Assembly (NCBI RefSeq): GCF_007748195.1 | Contig: NZ_CP037920.1 | Location: 1,283,536 to 1,347,535, forward strand | From: Gimesia aquarii | GTDB lineage: Bacteria > Planctomycetota > Planctomycetia > Planctomycetales > Planctomycetaceae | DNA: 64,000 nt | Direction of reading: 5' to 3' | Shown: piece by piece, positions 17,792 through 26,108 of the stretch | Layout: every line of letters starts with the position of its first letter | Numbering within the stretch: position 1 is the first letter of the stretch | Translations under genes and position numbers: made by a program | The notes under the pieces: model-generated | The model's database searches: none | Told to the model about the DNA's origin: nothing | What the model saw: only the letters and a program-made list of their open reading frames with translations

Positions 17792-18646
17792 TTATGATTC
17801 CAAATAGGTTTTCAAAGCCTCTTTCCATTGAGGAAGTGAAAAACCACTGACCTCTTTGAACTCAGAACAATCCAGCACACTAAATCGGGGACGTTTGGCT
17901 GGCGTCTGATATTGTTCCGTTGTGATGGGGGTCGTTTTCACAGCCATTCCAGCGAAATCGAAGATGGTTTGCGCGAATTCGAACCAGGTGGTTTGACCCT
18001 CGTTAGTGACATGGTATAAGCCAAAGCGATCAGTCTGAATTAGATCTTTGATTGCCTTTGATAAATCTTGCGTGGACGTGGGGGTACAGTACTGGTCGTT
18101 AACGATAGTGAGTTCATCTCGTTCCTGACCCAGGCGTAACATGGTTTCGACGAAATTGCCATTTCCAGATCTACCTGCTGTTCCGTAGAGCCCGCACGTA
18201 CGGATCACAAAATGTTGAGAGCAAATTGCACGTACAAAATATTCACCCGCTAATTTACTTTGTCCATAGACGCTTATGGGACCGGGCAGATCCGTTTCAC
18301 GATATGCTGACTTGCGTGTTGAATCGAGCCCAAAGACATAATCAGTGCTGATATGCACTAACCGGATCTTGTGTTTCTGACAATACAATGCCAGATTACG
18401 TGGACCCAGTGCATTTGTGGCAAATGCCACTTCCGGAGTTGATTCTGCCTGATCGACTTTATTATAGGCGGCCGTATTGATTATCAGTTCCGGCTGACTC
18501 TCTGTAAGGGCGGATTCCACACTGTCAGCATCTTCGATTGTTAACTGTTGATGTGTCAGACCTGTGAGTTGATGTCTATCTGAGCTCAGAGTTGACATCA
18601 GATCGCATCCCAGTTGTCCTTGAGAGCCGATGACAGTGATGCGCAT
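17792..18646 (-). CDS. rmlD: dTDP-4-dehydrorhamnose reductase (RmlD)
   Basis: The 284-residue short-chain reductase has the RmlD start GSQGQLGCDL (NADPH binding), AAYNKVDQAE, the STDYVF segment with the catalytic Ser/Thr, and YGQSKLAGE holding the Tyr-x-x-x-Lys pair. It would reduce dTDP-4-keto-L-rhamnose to dTDP-L-rhamnose for surface polysaccharide. The usual partners rmlA, rmlB and rmlC are not next to it, so it stands alone here; the lone position leaves room for another NDP-sugar reductase role. It is monocistronic, reading towards the tRNA-Ser gene, with a 657-bp non-coding region upstream. Confidence 0.88.
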   Translation of the reverse strand: MRITVIGSQGQLGCDLMSTLSSDRHQLTGLTHQQLTIEDADSVESALTESQPELIINTAAYNKVDQAESTPEVAFATNALGPRNLALYCQKHKIRLVHISTDYVFGLDSTRKSAYRETDLPGPISVYGQSKLAGEYFVRAICSQHFVIRTCGLYGTAGRSGNGNFVETMLRLGQERDELTIVNDQYCTPTSTQDLSKAIKDLIQTDRFGLYHVTNEGQTTWFEFAQTIFDFAGMAVKTTPITTEQYQTPAKRPRFSVLDCSEFKEVSGFSLPQWKEALKTYLES

Positions 18647-19303
18647 TTGCTATGAACCCGAATGAAAGTAATAAATTGAACCAAGATCTTGTTCTGCTCT
18701 CGCACAAAGGTAATCGCTGAAAGTGATCAGGGGGACGTTGTCTCTTACAGAATTGGTTTTAGCGGTTGGTCTTTTCAGAATCAACAGCGAATCCAATTGG
18801 TTTTGGGGGCGGGATATACGCATTCAATCTATGTCTCTTCTCATTCAGAGTTTTAAACAATTTATCTGTGACACTTACCTGTGATTCAAGTAATAGATAC
18901 CGAGTGTTTTAAGGGTAAATGTGTACCTTTAGTAGGTATGATCAAAAAACAAACCCTCTTATTTCATCAGTGTTTGCGCGTACTTGTCTATATAAAAATA
19001 TGTTTTTGAACACAGCAATTTATGAAGCGAACTGAGACATTTCTAGTCGAATCATGGGCTGAAATATTTTGATAATATTAACATAATAATCATTTTGTTT
19101 TTGACACGTTAATGTTCAGTAAATATCATAAGTTTGTTAATTAAATTAATATCTAACCTTAATTAATTGAGCGTTCGAATATGCCCCCGTGGTATTTCAT
19201 ACGGCTTTCTAAGCTTTAGATTCTCGTGGTGATGTATTACTTCCGGCTGATGGGTTGGAATTTTTAAATTCTGTTTCATAACTTTCTACCACAGGAGAAG
19301 ACC
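18647..19303. other. Long AT-rich divergent intergenic region
   Basis: No gene is seen in these 657 bases between rmlD (minus) and the DUF1559 gene (plus). The right half, about 19000-19170, is very AT-rich with several TTAATTAA-like stretches and contains the promoter at 19101-19129, leaving a leader of roughly 170 nt before the DUF1559 start. I could not make out a known riboswitch or small RNA in that leader. Confidence 0.5.
19101..19129 (+). promoter_or_regulatory. Sigma70-type promoter for the DUF1559 gene
   Basis: TTGACA (19101-19106), a 17-bp spacer, and TATCAT (19124-19129, 5 of 6 matches) form a near-consensus housekeeping promoter in an AT-rich context. The expected start near 19136 gives a long leader of about 168 nt before the DUF1559 ATG. 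Confidence 0.6.
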
Positions 19304-20317
19304 ATGAAAAGTAACCGTCGTGGATTTACGCTCATTGAACTGTTAGTGGTGATTGCAATCATCGCAATTCTGATCGCTTTACTGCTTCCGGCTGTTCAGC
19401 AGGCGCGTGAAGCAGCCAGACGCAGCACTTGTAAAAATAATTTGAAGCAAATGGGATTAGCCTTACATAATTACCATGATACACATCGTGTTTTTCCAGC
19501 TTCCGTTTATAACAAAGGAGTTTGTGGCACCGCCTATACTGCGCCTGGACATGGTAACTGTCTGGTGATGAATACAAACGGTTTGCTGATGCTACTTCCC
19601 TTTATTGATCAAACTGCCCTCTACAACCAATACAACTTTAACTCTGCGATGGGAGAAGCAGTTGCTTCAACACCAGGCTACTCGGCACAAACGGGGCCTT
19701 CGGGTAGTTGTTCACAAACTGTCTTAGGTAACCCGGCCACTAATGGAAACGGCGCACTTCATCAAACAAAAATCGACGTTTTGCATTGTCCTTCGCAACC
19801 TAAGACCGAGGAGCTTACAGCAGACACTCCGACGTACAGAGCTGCCAGTGGCGTAGTCGGTCGAAAGACCAACTACGATTTCATTGTGTATGCGAACTAC
19901 AGACATGCAAATTGCAATGATTGGCGAACTTCAGCTTTGACTGCGTTCACGAATCGTAGAATGTTTGGTGACAACAGCTATTGTTCTCTTGCTGATATCA
20001 TCGATGGGTCGAGTAATACCCTGGCGATGGGTGAAACAAAATACGATGTTTACAATGGAAGTGCTGCACCTTGGGGTTACAGGGGGTGGTTACAGGCTGG
20101 TATTGATCCCCATTTCGGAATTAACAACCATATTTATTCTGGAGTCGATAGATCACCAAAACTCGCCAGTTGGAGTTACGCGGGAAGCTACCACGAAGGG
20201 GGAGCACATTTTCTGCTGGGAGATGGCGCTGTTCGTTTCCTGAGTGAGAATCTGGACCGGACGCTGGTCCTAAATCTAGCCCGCATTTCGGATGGGCAGG
20301 TTGTAGGCGAGTTTTAA
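19304..20317 (+). CDS. DUF1559 pseudopilin-like protein
   Basis: The 337-residue protein begins with a type IV prepilin-like leader ([18 protein letters not shown]); cleavage would fall after Gly before FTLIE. The next part, [13 protein letters not shown], and the DUF1559 core follow, closing with the family's C-terminal H...DG box ([17 protein letters not shown]). DUF1559 proteins occur in dozens to hundreds of copies per planctomycete genome; they are thought to be exported through a pseudopilin system and their function is unknown. ACAGGAGAAG provides a good ribosome binding site. A lipoprotein gene lies downstream, the common arrangement for this family, with a strong hairpin between the two. 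Confidence 0.95.
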   Translation: MKSNRRGFTLIELLVVIAIIAILIALLLPAVQQAREAARRSTCKNNLKQMGLALHNYHDTHRVFPASVYNKGVCGTAYTAPGHGNCLVMNTNGLLMLLPFIDQTALYNQYNFNSAMGEAVASTPGYSAQTGPSGSCSQTVLGNPATNGNGALHQTKIDVLHCPSQPKTEELTADTPTYRAASGVVGRKTNYDFIVYANYRHANCNDWRTSALTAFTNRRMFGDNSYCSLADIIDGSSNTLAMGETKYDVYNGSAAPWGYRGWLQAGIDPHFGINNHIYSGVDRSPKLASWSYAGSYHEGGAHFLLGDGAVRFLSENLDRTLVLNLARISDGQVVGEF

Positions 20318-20374
20318 ACCTAAGTCCTTCAGGAAGTGCGAATAGAAGGCAACAACACTGAGTGCTTTACTTTC

Positions 20375-20403
20375 CGCCGGATCAATTTCAGATTGATCCG
20401 GCG
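20375..20403 (+). terminator. Intercistronic hairpin (possible attenuator/terminator)
   Basis: A perfect 12-bp inverted repeat (20375-20386 with 20392-20403) closes a 5-nt loop between the DUF1559 gene and the lipoprotein gene. No strong T run follows directly, so it may be a partial terminator or an mRNA-stabilising hairpin that sets different levels for the two products. Confidence 0.5.
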
Positions 20404-20497
20404 AAGGTTAGCTTTGTGATTTTAACATTTCATGAAATTCCGAATCACCGTTTCACCTCTACTTATTCAAGTGCACCATCAAAAAGAGATTTATCAA

Positions 20498-20998
20498 ATG
20501 TATATTAATCAACTTATCTGGATCGTAATTTTGAGTTTCATTACTTTCACCGGTTGTAGCGGTGGACAGGATATCGCAAAGTTCAAGGAAGGTCTTGTCC
20601 CAGTAAAGGGGATCATCAACATTGATGATCAACCGGTGGAAGGGACTCAAATTACTTTCACACCCGAAGAGGCTGGGGCTGCGCGGTTTGCGATTGGGGT
20701 TACCGACGAGACAGGAAAGTATCAAATGATGTCACCACCAGGAGGCCCCAATATAAAGCCTGAAGATTTTCCAGGTGTCAAACCAGGTAAATATCGTGTT
20801 ACATTCAGTCGCTTTTTACTGGAAGATGGTTCGGTATGGGATTCTCGGAATTCGGAAGAGGGGCCCATGAATGTTGGTGCCAAAGAAACGATTCCTGTGA
20901 AGTTCACTAATGCAAATACAACATCATTTACGGCGGATATCAGCCCGACTGGGAATGAAGCTTTAGATTTCAGAGTAAAATCAATGGCGAAACGTTAA
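20498..20998 (+). CDS. Lipoprotein with carboxypeptidase-regulatory-like fold
   Basis: From ATG 20498 the 166-residue product has a lipoprotein signal with lipobox FTGC (Cys20) and then a transthyretin-like beta-sandwich of the kind annotated as carboxypeptidase regulatory-like: VPVKGIINIDDQPVEGTQI and TDETGKYQMMSPPGG, ending PGKYRVTFS. Planctomycete genomes carry many such lipoproteins straight after DUF1559 genes, as here. A role as a surface partner of the pseudopilin-like protein is inference from that pairing. The open frame begins at 20432, but the extra 22 residues would precede the signal peptide, and AAAGAG lies at the right distance for the later ATG. Confidence 0.82.
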   Translation: MYINQLIWIVILSFITFTGCSGGQDIAKFKEGLVPVKGIINIDDQPVEGTQITFTPEEAGAARFAIGVTDETGKYQMMSPPGGPNIKPEDFPGVKPGKYRVTFSRFLLEDGSVWDSRNSEEGPMNVGAKETIPVKFTNANTTSFTADISPTGNEALDFRVKSMAKR

Positions 20999-21041
20999 GT
21001 ATATCGCAGAATCTCAATCAGCGAGTTCAATTGGTAAAAGA

Positions 21042-21533
21042 CTAATTTTCATCGGTGGAAGATGTTGAAAGCGGGGCCACGAAGTGAACCTGCTTGACGA
21101 TTTCTTTGAAACCAAGTGATGTATAAAGGTGGTTGCCAATTGCGTTTTGTTCCAGTGTTTCGATTTTCGCAAGCGAAAGATTTAACTTGCGAAAATGATC
21201 GAGCGCGAATTCAAGCAGCTTGCGTCCCATGCCCTGCCCGCGGCATTCGGGGACAAAGGCCATATTAGGAATATAGCCAATGCTCTCTTCGGGGTCATGC
21301 CACGTCGAGATATATCCGACGATTTTCCCTTCCAATTCTGCAACAAAGATGCCTTCCGGCTCGCGGCAGGCGTCTGCTTCCACATGCCGTGCTTTTCGCC
21401 ATTTCCAGTCATGGTCGTTAATGATTCCAAATTCATTTTCAATACCATGATCTATGGAAACACCTTGAAACGCTTCCACGGTGATTTCTTTCAATACCGC
21501 GAGATCATCTGGATGGTAGGGGCGAATTTTCAT
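21042..21533 (-). CDS. GNAT family N-acetyltransferase
   Basis: The 163-residue protein is a GNAT acetyltransferase: it opens IRPYHPDDLAVLKEI, has the strand-4 stretch AELEGKIVGYIS, the acetyl-CoA pyrophosphate loop in motif A (PECRGQGMGRKLLEFAL, a Q/RxxGxG/A type), and the closing YTSLGFKEIVKQ. It moves an acetyl group from acetyl-CoA to an amine; the acceptor cannot be told and could be a protein N-terminus or a small molecule. It is monocistronic on the minus strand, convergent with the lipoprotein gene (44 bp between the stops). Confidence 0.88.
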   Translation of the reverse strand: MKIRPYHPDDLAVLKEITVEAFQGVSIDHGIENEFGIINDHDWKWRKARHVEADACREPEGIFVAELEGKIVGYISTWHDPEESIGYIPNMAFVPECRGQGMGRKLLEFALDHFRKLNLSLAKIETLEQNAIGNHLYTSLGFKEIVKQVHFVAPLSTSSTDEN

Positions 21534-21695
21534 GGCAGTAAATCAATTGTGATTGCTGGAGGGAAACATCGGATGAGACTGACGAGCGAACCGGCTGTAT
21601 GCTATGATGTTTGCATGGAAAAATAAAGTAGTGTTAACAAAACCTGCTTTAGAGCGGTTTTGAATTAATATAAGTGTATGTTGATGGGAGGGTGG

Positions 21696-22265
21696 ATGGC
21701 TGAATCACCAATTTACACCGCCGAACAATTTTTAGAAGCCCGGCTCGAATTACCTGATGCAGGTCGCTGGACCGAGCTCGACCAGGGAAAAATTGTAACG
21801 CTGGACCCTCCCGATATTGAACATGGGACTATTGTTCTTAATTTGTCGAAAGTGCTCTCTCTCTATTTGCATCAAGTCGATCAAGGGTACGCTTGTTTTG
21901 AGTTAGGACTGCTGGTCAATCGCGGACCCGATACGGTGCGTTTTCCACCGGCTGCTATTTTTAACAGTGGGAATCGATTTGAAGAGACTGACAAAGCCAT
22001 TTCAGAGCGAAAACCCACGGCGATTGTGGAAATTGCATCAACTAATCAGCGGCGTCAGTTAATGAGTGACCATGTCAATGACTATGTTCAATGGGGTGTT
22101 GACCTGATTTGGGTGATCGATCCCCCCAAGCAGGAAGTTCTCGAATATGTGGCTGGAAGTGAGAGCCAGGTGATTGATATTAATGGAAAAATGACTGGAG
22201 GCACAGTATTGCCTGGATTTGCTATGAAGGTACAGGACTTGTTTGCAGAACCAGTATGGTGGTAA
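21696..22265 (+). CDS. Uma2-family (PD-(D/E)XK-like) protein, active site eroded
   Basis: The roughly 189-residue protein matches the Uma2 family (PF05685): TAEQFLEARLEL, the YACFELGLLVNRGPDTVR stretch, then VEIAS, DHVNDYVQWGV and LIWVIDPPKQEVLEY. Family members normally carry RxPDVxF, an E in VEVxSP and a K in the xKVxEY helix. Here the first Asp is replaced (RFPPAAIF) and the Lys is His (DHVNDY), leaving only Glu. The function of Uma2 proteins is unknown despite their nuclease-like fold, and this one is probably not catalytic. The start at 21696 is preferred because GGGAGGG lies just upstream; ATG 21678 is an alternative. Confidence 0.8.
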   Translation: MAESPIYTAEQFLEARLELPDAGRWTELDQGKIVTLDPPDIEHGTIVLNLSKVLSLYLHQVDQGYACFELGLLVNRGPDTVRFPPAAIFNSGNRFEETDKAISERKPTAIVEIASTNQRRQLMSDHVNDYVQWGVDLIWVIDPPKQEVLEYVAGSESQVIDINGKMTGGTVLPGFAMKVQDLFAEPVWW

Positions 22266-22377
22266 TTTATTGTTTTCGTAATTTTTAATCGTAATTTTAA
22301 ATTCATCACATGGTTGCTGAGAAATGGTTGCTCGTTTCAGTTGTGTTTGATGAAAAGAAATCAAGGAAACTTCAGGG

Positions 22378-23778
22378 ATGTCTGATTTACATTTTAATGT
22401 CGCAGTGATCGGAACAGGCCCCGGCGGCGAAGGGGCGGCGATGCAAGCCATCAAACAGAACAAATCTGTGATCGCCATTGAGAAATTTTATGAAATTGGT
22501 GGGAATTGCACACATACCGCAACGATTCCCAGTAAGGCACTCCGGTATGCCATTCTGCGGATGTCGGAAGTCAATAACTACATGCGTCAGATGAGTCGTC
22601 CCGGCATGACGATTGACTTAGAGTTTCCGGAACTTCGAAAGTCTGCAGCCTCGGTGATTCAAAAGCAGGTTGCCATGCGACGTACGTTTTATGAGCGGAA
22701 TGGTGTGGAACTGGTTGAAGGGGCTGCCCGGTTTGTAGACCCACATCGCATTCGCATCGATACACCCAATGGTCTGACTGAAGAGATCACGTTTGATTAT
22801 GCTGTCATCGCCACTGGTTCTCGACCTTATCGGCCCGATGATATTGATTTCAGTCATCCTCGTGTCTTTTGTAGCGATACGATTCTCAATCTCGATTTCA
22901 CACCACGCTCCATCACAGTCTACGGAGCCGGGGTGATTGGTTGTGAGTATGCTTCAATGCTGCGAACGATGGGTATGAAAGTCAATTTGGTTAATACTCG
23001 CGATTCCCTCCTGGATTTTTTAGATGATGAAATCAGTGATGCGCTAAGTTATCACATGCGCGAAAGCGGCGTCTTACTGCGACATCGTGAATATTATGAA
23101 TCGATTGCAGGAACCAACGATGGTGTGATTACGGCACTTCAATCGGGTAAGAAACTGAAGACGGATATTTTGCTGTTTGCCGCAGGTCGGACTGGAAACT
23201 CGGAAGATCTGGGATTAGACACGTTAGACATCGAACCAAACTCCCGTGGACAGATTGAAGTGAATGATGATTTTCAAACGAATTTGCCACACATCTATGC
23301 TGTAGGAGATATCATCGGTTATCCCTCACTTGCCAGTGCCGCGTATGTGCAGGGACGCTACGCTGCCAGCCATCTGGATAATGGTGAATGCGAACGCGCT
23401 CTCATTCGCGATATTCCGACAGGTATTTATACCAGCCCCGAAATCAGTTCACTGGGAAAGACCGAGCGAGAATTGACAGAGTCAAAAATTCCTTACGAAG
23501 TAGGACATTCCATGTTCAAGCATCTGGCACGAGCTCAGATTGTGAACTGTCCGACAGGAATGTTGAAGCTATTATTTCATCGCGATACGCTGGAGATTCT
23601 GGGAATTCATTGTTTTGGACCGAATGCTTCCGAAATTATTCACATCGGTCAGGCGATTATGTCGCAACCGGGTGAAGCGAATACACTGTTATATTTCATC
23701 AATACGACATTTAATTATCCCACAATGGCAGAAGCATATCGCGTGGCTGCATTGAATGGTTATAATCGATTGTTCTAA
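22378..23778 (+). CDS. sthA: Soluble pyridine nucleotide transhydrogenase (Si-specific)
   Basis: The 466-residue flavoprotein has the FAD motif [15 protein letters not shown], then [18 protein letters not shown], which is the SthA version of the disulfide reductase active site: only one Cys remains and the other is replaced, as in the E. coli enzyme. The second dinucleotide motif is [15 protein letters not shown] and the second FAD motif is [15 protein letters not shown]. SthA passes hydride between NADPH and NADH in the cytoplasm, usually to draw off excess NADPH. The length is the family norm. It appears monocistronic, with a short palindrome around its stop codon (23775-23792). Confidence 0.93.
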   Translation: MSDLHFNVAVIGTGPGGEGAAMQAIKQNKSVIAIEKFYEIGGNCTHTATIPSKALRYAILRMSEVNNYMRQMSRPGMTIDLEFPELRKSAASVIQKQVAMRRTFYERNGVELVEGAARFVDPHRIRIDTPNGLTEEITFDYAVIATGSRPYRPDDIDFSHPRVFCSDTILNLDFTPRSITVYGAGVIGCEYASMLRTMGMKVNLVNTRDSLLDFLDDEISDALSYHMRESGVLLRHREYYESIAGTNDGVITALQSGKKLKTDILLFAAGRTGNSEDLGLDTLDIEPNSRGQIEVNDDFQTNLPHIYAVGDIIGYPSLASAAYVQGRYAASHLDNGECERALIRDIPTGIYTSPEISSLGKTERELTESKIPYEVGHSMFKHLARAQIVNCPTGMLKLLFHRDTLEILGIHCFGPNASEIIHIGQAIMSQPGEANTLLYFINTTFNYPTMAEAYRVAALNGYNRLF

Positions 23779-23875
23779 TAAAATTTTATTAGATCGGTGA
23801 AAATGCACATGTTTGAGCTGCCGTGATCCCGTATTTGGATCGAGGCTAGTAAAAGGCTTTAGGAGAGGGATTGGA

Positions 23876-24511
23876 ATGCATTTCCGAGAAATCTTTCGTA
23901 AGCGTCTTTTCTGGGCCTTTGCATTATTCTTTCTGCTGTTTGCAGGGCTTATGTTTCTGATCACCCGGGTACAAAAAGCCCAACAAGCCGCATACGATTC
24001 AATGGTGATGGGGCAACTAAGCTATCTTTCTATCTCAGCCATGAATTACAAAGATCTAAAAGGAAGTTCAGTTTTTAACGATGCCCAGAAGCAGGGAGTG
24101 AGCTGGCGAGTTTTGCTTGCTGAAGCATTGGGTAAAGAACTATTGGATGGGGTTCAGGGGAGTGGTAATGATCGTACTACTCCTAATTTTCTTCGAGACC
24201 GTGAGAAACCCGGATTGTTGCGATTGTTGACTGGAAGTTCTTCTTCTGTTCGCCTCACAAGTTTTCGGGCTGTGAAATTGAATGCGGAAAGTAATCAAGG
24301 AGACCACGATGAGTCGACATGGATGTTTGCTTATTTACCGATGAAACAAGATCATTGGCTCTCAACTACAGTAATCCCTCAAGCGCAACTCGAAGAATTA
24401 ATCATGCTTGATAACGGGCAGACTATTTTATGTAAGATACCTGAAGAACGTATGTCAATGCGAGGGGCTCAGTTTTTAAATCGTGTTCAAGCAGATGCAT
24501 CAATCAAGTAA
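23876..24511 (+). CDS. Membrane-anchored hypothetical protein
   Basis: From ATG 23876 (AGGAG at 23861-23865) the protein has 211 residues: a basic start (FREIFRKR), one strong membrane helix (LFWAFALFFLLFAGLMFLI), then a soluble outer domain. The segment after the helix (QLSYLSISAMNYKDLKGSSV, then VSWRVLLAEALG) recalls the part of DUF1559 proteins that follows the pilin helix, but the H...DG box is missing, so this is at best a distant relative. A longer frame from a TTG at 23813 exists but has no ribosome binding site. The function is unknown. Confidence 0.7.
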   Translation: MHFREIFRKRLFWAFALFFLLFAGLMFLITRVQKAQQAAYDSMVMGQLSYLSISAMNYKDLKGSSVFNDAQKQGVSWRVLLAEALGKELLDGVQGSGNDRTTPNFLRDREKPGLLRLLTGSSSSVRLTSFRAVKLNAESNQGDHDESTWMFAYLPMKQDHWLSTTVIPQAQLEELIMLDNGQTILCKIPEERMSMRGAQFLNRVQADASIK

Positions 24512-24544
24512 GTCAAAAATCATACTGTTTGCATTTAATTTCTT

Positions 24545-24572
24545 TTGAAGAACCTCTCAAACGACATATAAT
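24545..24572 (+). promoter_or_regulatory. Sigma70-type promoter for the sulfatase gene
   Basis: TTGAAG (24545-24550, 4 of 6 matches) and a perfect TATAAT (24567-24572) are separated by 16 bp and lie 51 bp ahead of the sulfatase ATG. Position and match support a housekeeping promoter. Confidence 0.55.
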
Positions 24573-24623
24573 CGACAATTTCTGAAGATGTGCACTTAAT
24601 TAAAAACTCAGGAGAGCTAATTA

Positions 24624-26078
24624 ATGAGCCGTTCGATCATTGGTATATTGTTTTTTCTATTCGTGGCAATCGGTTTGGATACAGATGATTGCCAAGCAGA
24701 AACAGAACGGCTGAATGTTCTGTTCATCGCCGTCGATGATTTGAATGACTGGATTAGTTGTCTGGGAGGTCACCCCGATTGCAAAACTCCCAATATTGAT
24801 CGTCTGGCTGCCCGAGGGACCTTGTTTACGAATGCGCATTGTGCCGCACCTGCGTGCAATCCTTCACGGGTTGCTCTCATGACGGGAATTCGTCCCTCTA
24901 ATTCGGGTGTCTATTTGAACTCGCAACCCTGGCGACCAGTCATGCAGAAAGCAGTGACTCTGCCCCAGCATTTTCGTAAACATGGTTATCATGCCATTGG
25001 ATCAGGGAAAATATTTCATGGTCGATATACCGATCCAGACTCGTGGGATGACTATTTAAAACAGACCGGTGATCCCAAACCAACGGCAGCCGTTTTGAAC
25101 GATCCGCATAGTCGTGCGGGGTCAATCATCTGGGGGGTGCTCGATGTCAAAGATCAGGAAATGAGCGATTTCAAAATGGCTAATTACGCCATCGACTATC
25201 TTGGCAAAAAACATGAGAAACCATTCTTTCTGGCGTGTGGCATCTATCGGCCGCATATGCCCTGGCAGGTACCTCGCAAATATTACGATATGTATCCTCT
25301 AGATCAAATTCAACTTCCCAAGGTGCTGGAAAACGATCTGAAAGATATCCCTGATGCGGGTGTGCGAATGGCTAAACCGGGTGGTGATCATGCCAGGATT
25401 TTGAAAACTGAAAACTGGCGTCATGCTGTGCAGGCATATTTAGCGAGTATGGCCTTTGCTGATGTGCAGGTGGGGCGTGTTCTGGATGCATTGGATGCCA
25501 GCCCTCATGCGAAAAATACGATTGTGATTCTATGGGGAGATCATGGCTGGCATTTAGGGGAAAAGCATCATTGGCGTAAGTTTTCACTCTGGGAAGAAGC
25601 CACCCGTGCGCCCTTGATGATGTTCGTACCGGGAGTCACTAAGGCAGGATCGCGTTGCGGACAGGCCATTGATTTCATGAACATTTATCCGACACTTTGT
25701 GAATTATGTTCGCTTCCTGTAGGAGAACATCTGGATGGCATCAGTTTGGTGCCTTTATTGAAAGATCCTGCCAAGACGTGGGATCGTCCGGCGTTAACGA
25801 CACATGGACGACTTAATCACTCCGTGCGTAGTAATCGATATCGTTTGATCCGCTACAAAGATGGAAGTGAAGAACTCTATGACCACAGCAAAGATCCGAT
25901 GGAATGGAAGAATCTCGCTGACGACCCCGCATATGCAGAAGTCAAACAACAGCTTGCCCAAGGATTCCCCCGCAAAAACGCAGCCGATGCACCACACGAT
26001 CAATCTCGCAGAGGTAAACAGAAGAAGAACCAGAAAAGGAAAGTGAAAAATAAAAAGAACAAATCTAAAAACCAGTAA
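24624..26078 (+). CDS. Secreted sulfatase, iduronate-2-sulfatase type
   Basis: The 484-residue enzyme has a signal peptide (SIIGILFFLFVAIGL), the metal-binding start FIAVDDLNDWISCLGGH, and the active-site signature CNPSRVALMTG, with Cys78 as the residue turned into formylglycine. VDDLNDW and the GYHAIGSGKIFHG segment are characteristic of the iduronate-2-sulfatase-like subgroup. LWGDHGWHLGEKHHWRKF carries the second set of ligands. An unusual 30-residue tail very rich in Lys and Asn (from about 455) follows the domain. Substrates are likely sulfated sugars; which one is unknown. GGAGAG at 24611-24616 supports the start. Confidence 0.92.
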   Translation: MSRSIIGILFFLFVAIGLDTDDCQAETERLNVLFIAVDDLNDWISCLGGHPDCKTPNIDRLAARGTLFTNAHCAAPACNPSRVALMTGIRPSNSGVYLNSQPWRPVMQKAVTLPQHFRKHGYHAIGSGKIFHGRYTDPDSWDDYLKQTGDPKPTAAVLNDPHSRAGSIIWGVLDVKDQEMSDFKMANYAIDYLGKKHEKPFFLACGIYRPHMPWQVPRKYYDMYPLDQIQLPKVLENDLKDIPDAGVRMAKPGGDHARILKTENWRHAVQAYLASMAFADVQVGRVLDALDASPHAKNTIVILWGDHGWHLGEKHHWRKFSLWEEATRAPLMMFVPGVTKAGSRCGQAIDFMNIYPTLCELCSLPVGEHLDGISLVPLLKDPAKTWDRPALTTHGRLNHSVRSNRYRLIRYKDGSEELYDHSKDPMEWKNLADDPAYAEVKQQLAQGFPRKNAADAPHDQSRRGKQKKNQKRKVKNKKNKSKNQ

Positions 26079-26108
26079 TGCTGAGTACATTGAAATCGAG
26101 GACAGTGA

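Noticed and set aside
23775..23792. Palindrome over the sthA stop codon as a terminator
   Set aside because: It is an 18-nt AT-rich palindrome with no loop and no T run, so it is unlikely to form a useful RNA hairpin.
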